From assembly GCA_012031475.1 (NCBI GenBank), contig JAAUTJ010000410.1:1-5167 (forward strand): DNA of 5,167 nt, read 5' to 3'. The stretch comes from Leptolyngbyaceae cyanobacterium SM1_3_5. GTDB taxonomy: Bacteria > Cyanobacteriota > Cyanobacteriia > Elainellales > Elainellaceae. This document shows, piece after piece, positions 5,113-5,167 of this stretch (its first letter is position 1; every line of letters starts with the position of its first letter). A program made the position numbers and the translations under genes. The notes beneath the pieces are model-generated. The model worked only from the letters and a program-made list of their open reading frames with translations. It searched no databases and was not told the origin of the DNA.

Positions 5113-5167
5113 AAGGAGGGTGTTTGGAATTGGCGATCGATCTCCTTACGCCGACACCCGCTCCCCG

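Overview
The window reads as chromosomal DNA of a cyanobacterium, probably filamentous. Three perfect HIP1 octamers (GCGATCGC at 205-212, 504-511 and 1447-1454) and many CGATCG cores are present. The Dus, NadA and IspF proteins look cyanobacterial, and a heptamer tandem repeat of the GGGTGTY type lies in front of ispF. I cannot name a genus.

Layout, left to right. (1) 1-317, minus: N-terminal part of a GAF-domain signalling protein, cut by the window edge. (2) 461-1511, plus: a tRNA-dihydrouridine synthase gene, divergent from the GAF gene and broken by two 1-base deletions. (3) 1508-2471, minus: nadA (quinolinate synthase), convergent with dus. Both genes end on one palindromic CTAG, and nadA also carries two 1-base deletions. 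(4) 2584-2811, minus: a 75-residue hypothetical protein with a good Shine-Dalgarno and a hairpin after its stop. (5) 2812-3333: 520 bp without a convincing protein gene. It holds a candidate structured RNA (2939-3053), a 13-bp direct repeat with an embedded inverted repeat (3078-3119) and an integron attC-like site (3164-3250). (6) 3334-4285, minus: a DUF4365-domain protein of 316 residues after repair of one frameshift. The domain is a PD-(D/E)XK-like nuclease fold, followed here by an unrecognised C-terminal region. This gene is AT-richer than its neighbours and has no CGATCG. (7) 4286-4537: a small inverted repeat and a second, weaker attC-like site (4370-4427). (8) 4538-5023, minus: intact ispF (MEP pathway of isoprenoid synthesis). 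(9) 5024-5167: tandem heptamers and a perfect 20-bp palindrome.

The housekeeping genes (tRNA modification, NAD synthesis, isoprenoid synthesis) do not form one pathway. The most interesting part is 3164-4376. There a foreign-looking DUF4365 gene is followed by an attC-like hairpin in the polarity expected of an integron gene cassette, and it is preceded by a poorer attC-like site. No integrase is in view, so at best this is a lone cassette or attC cluster without integrase.

Five single-base indels, four of them in homopolymers and the fifth a lost base of a GG pair, break three neighbouring genes, one of them (nadA) a core biosynthetic gene. Uncorrected sequencing error is the likeliest cause, and the repaired frames are described below.
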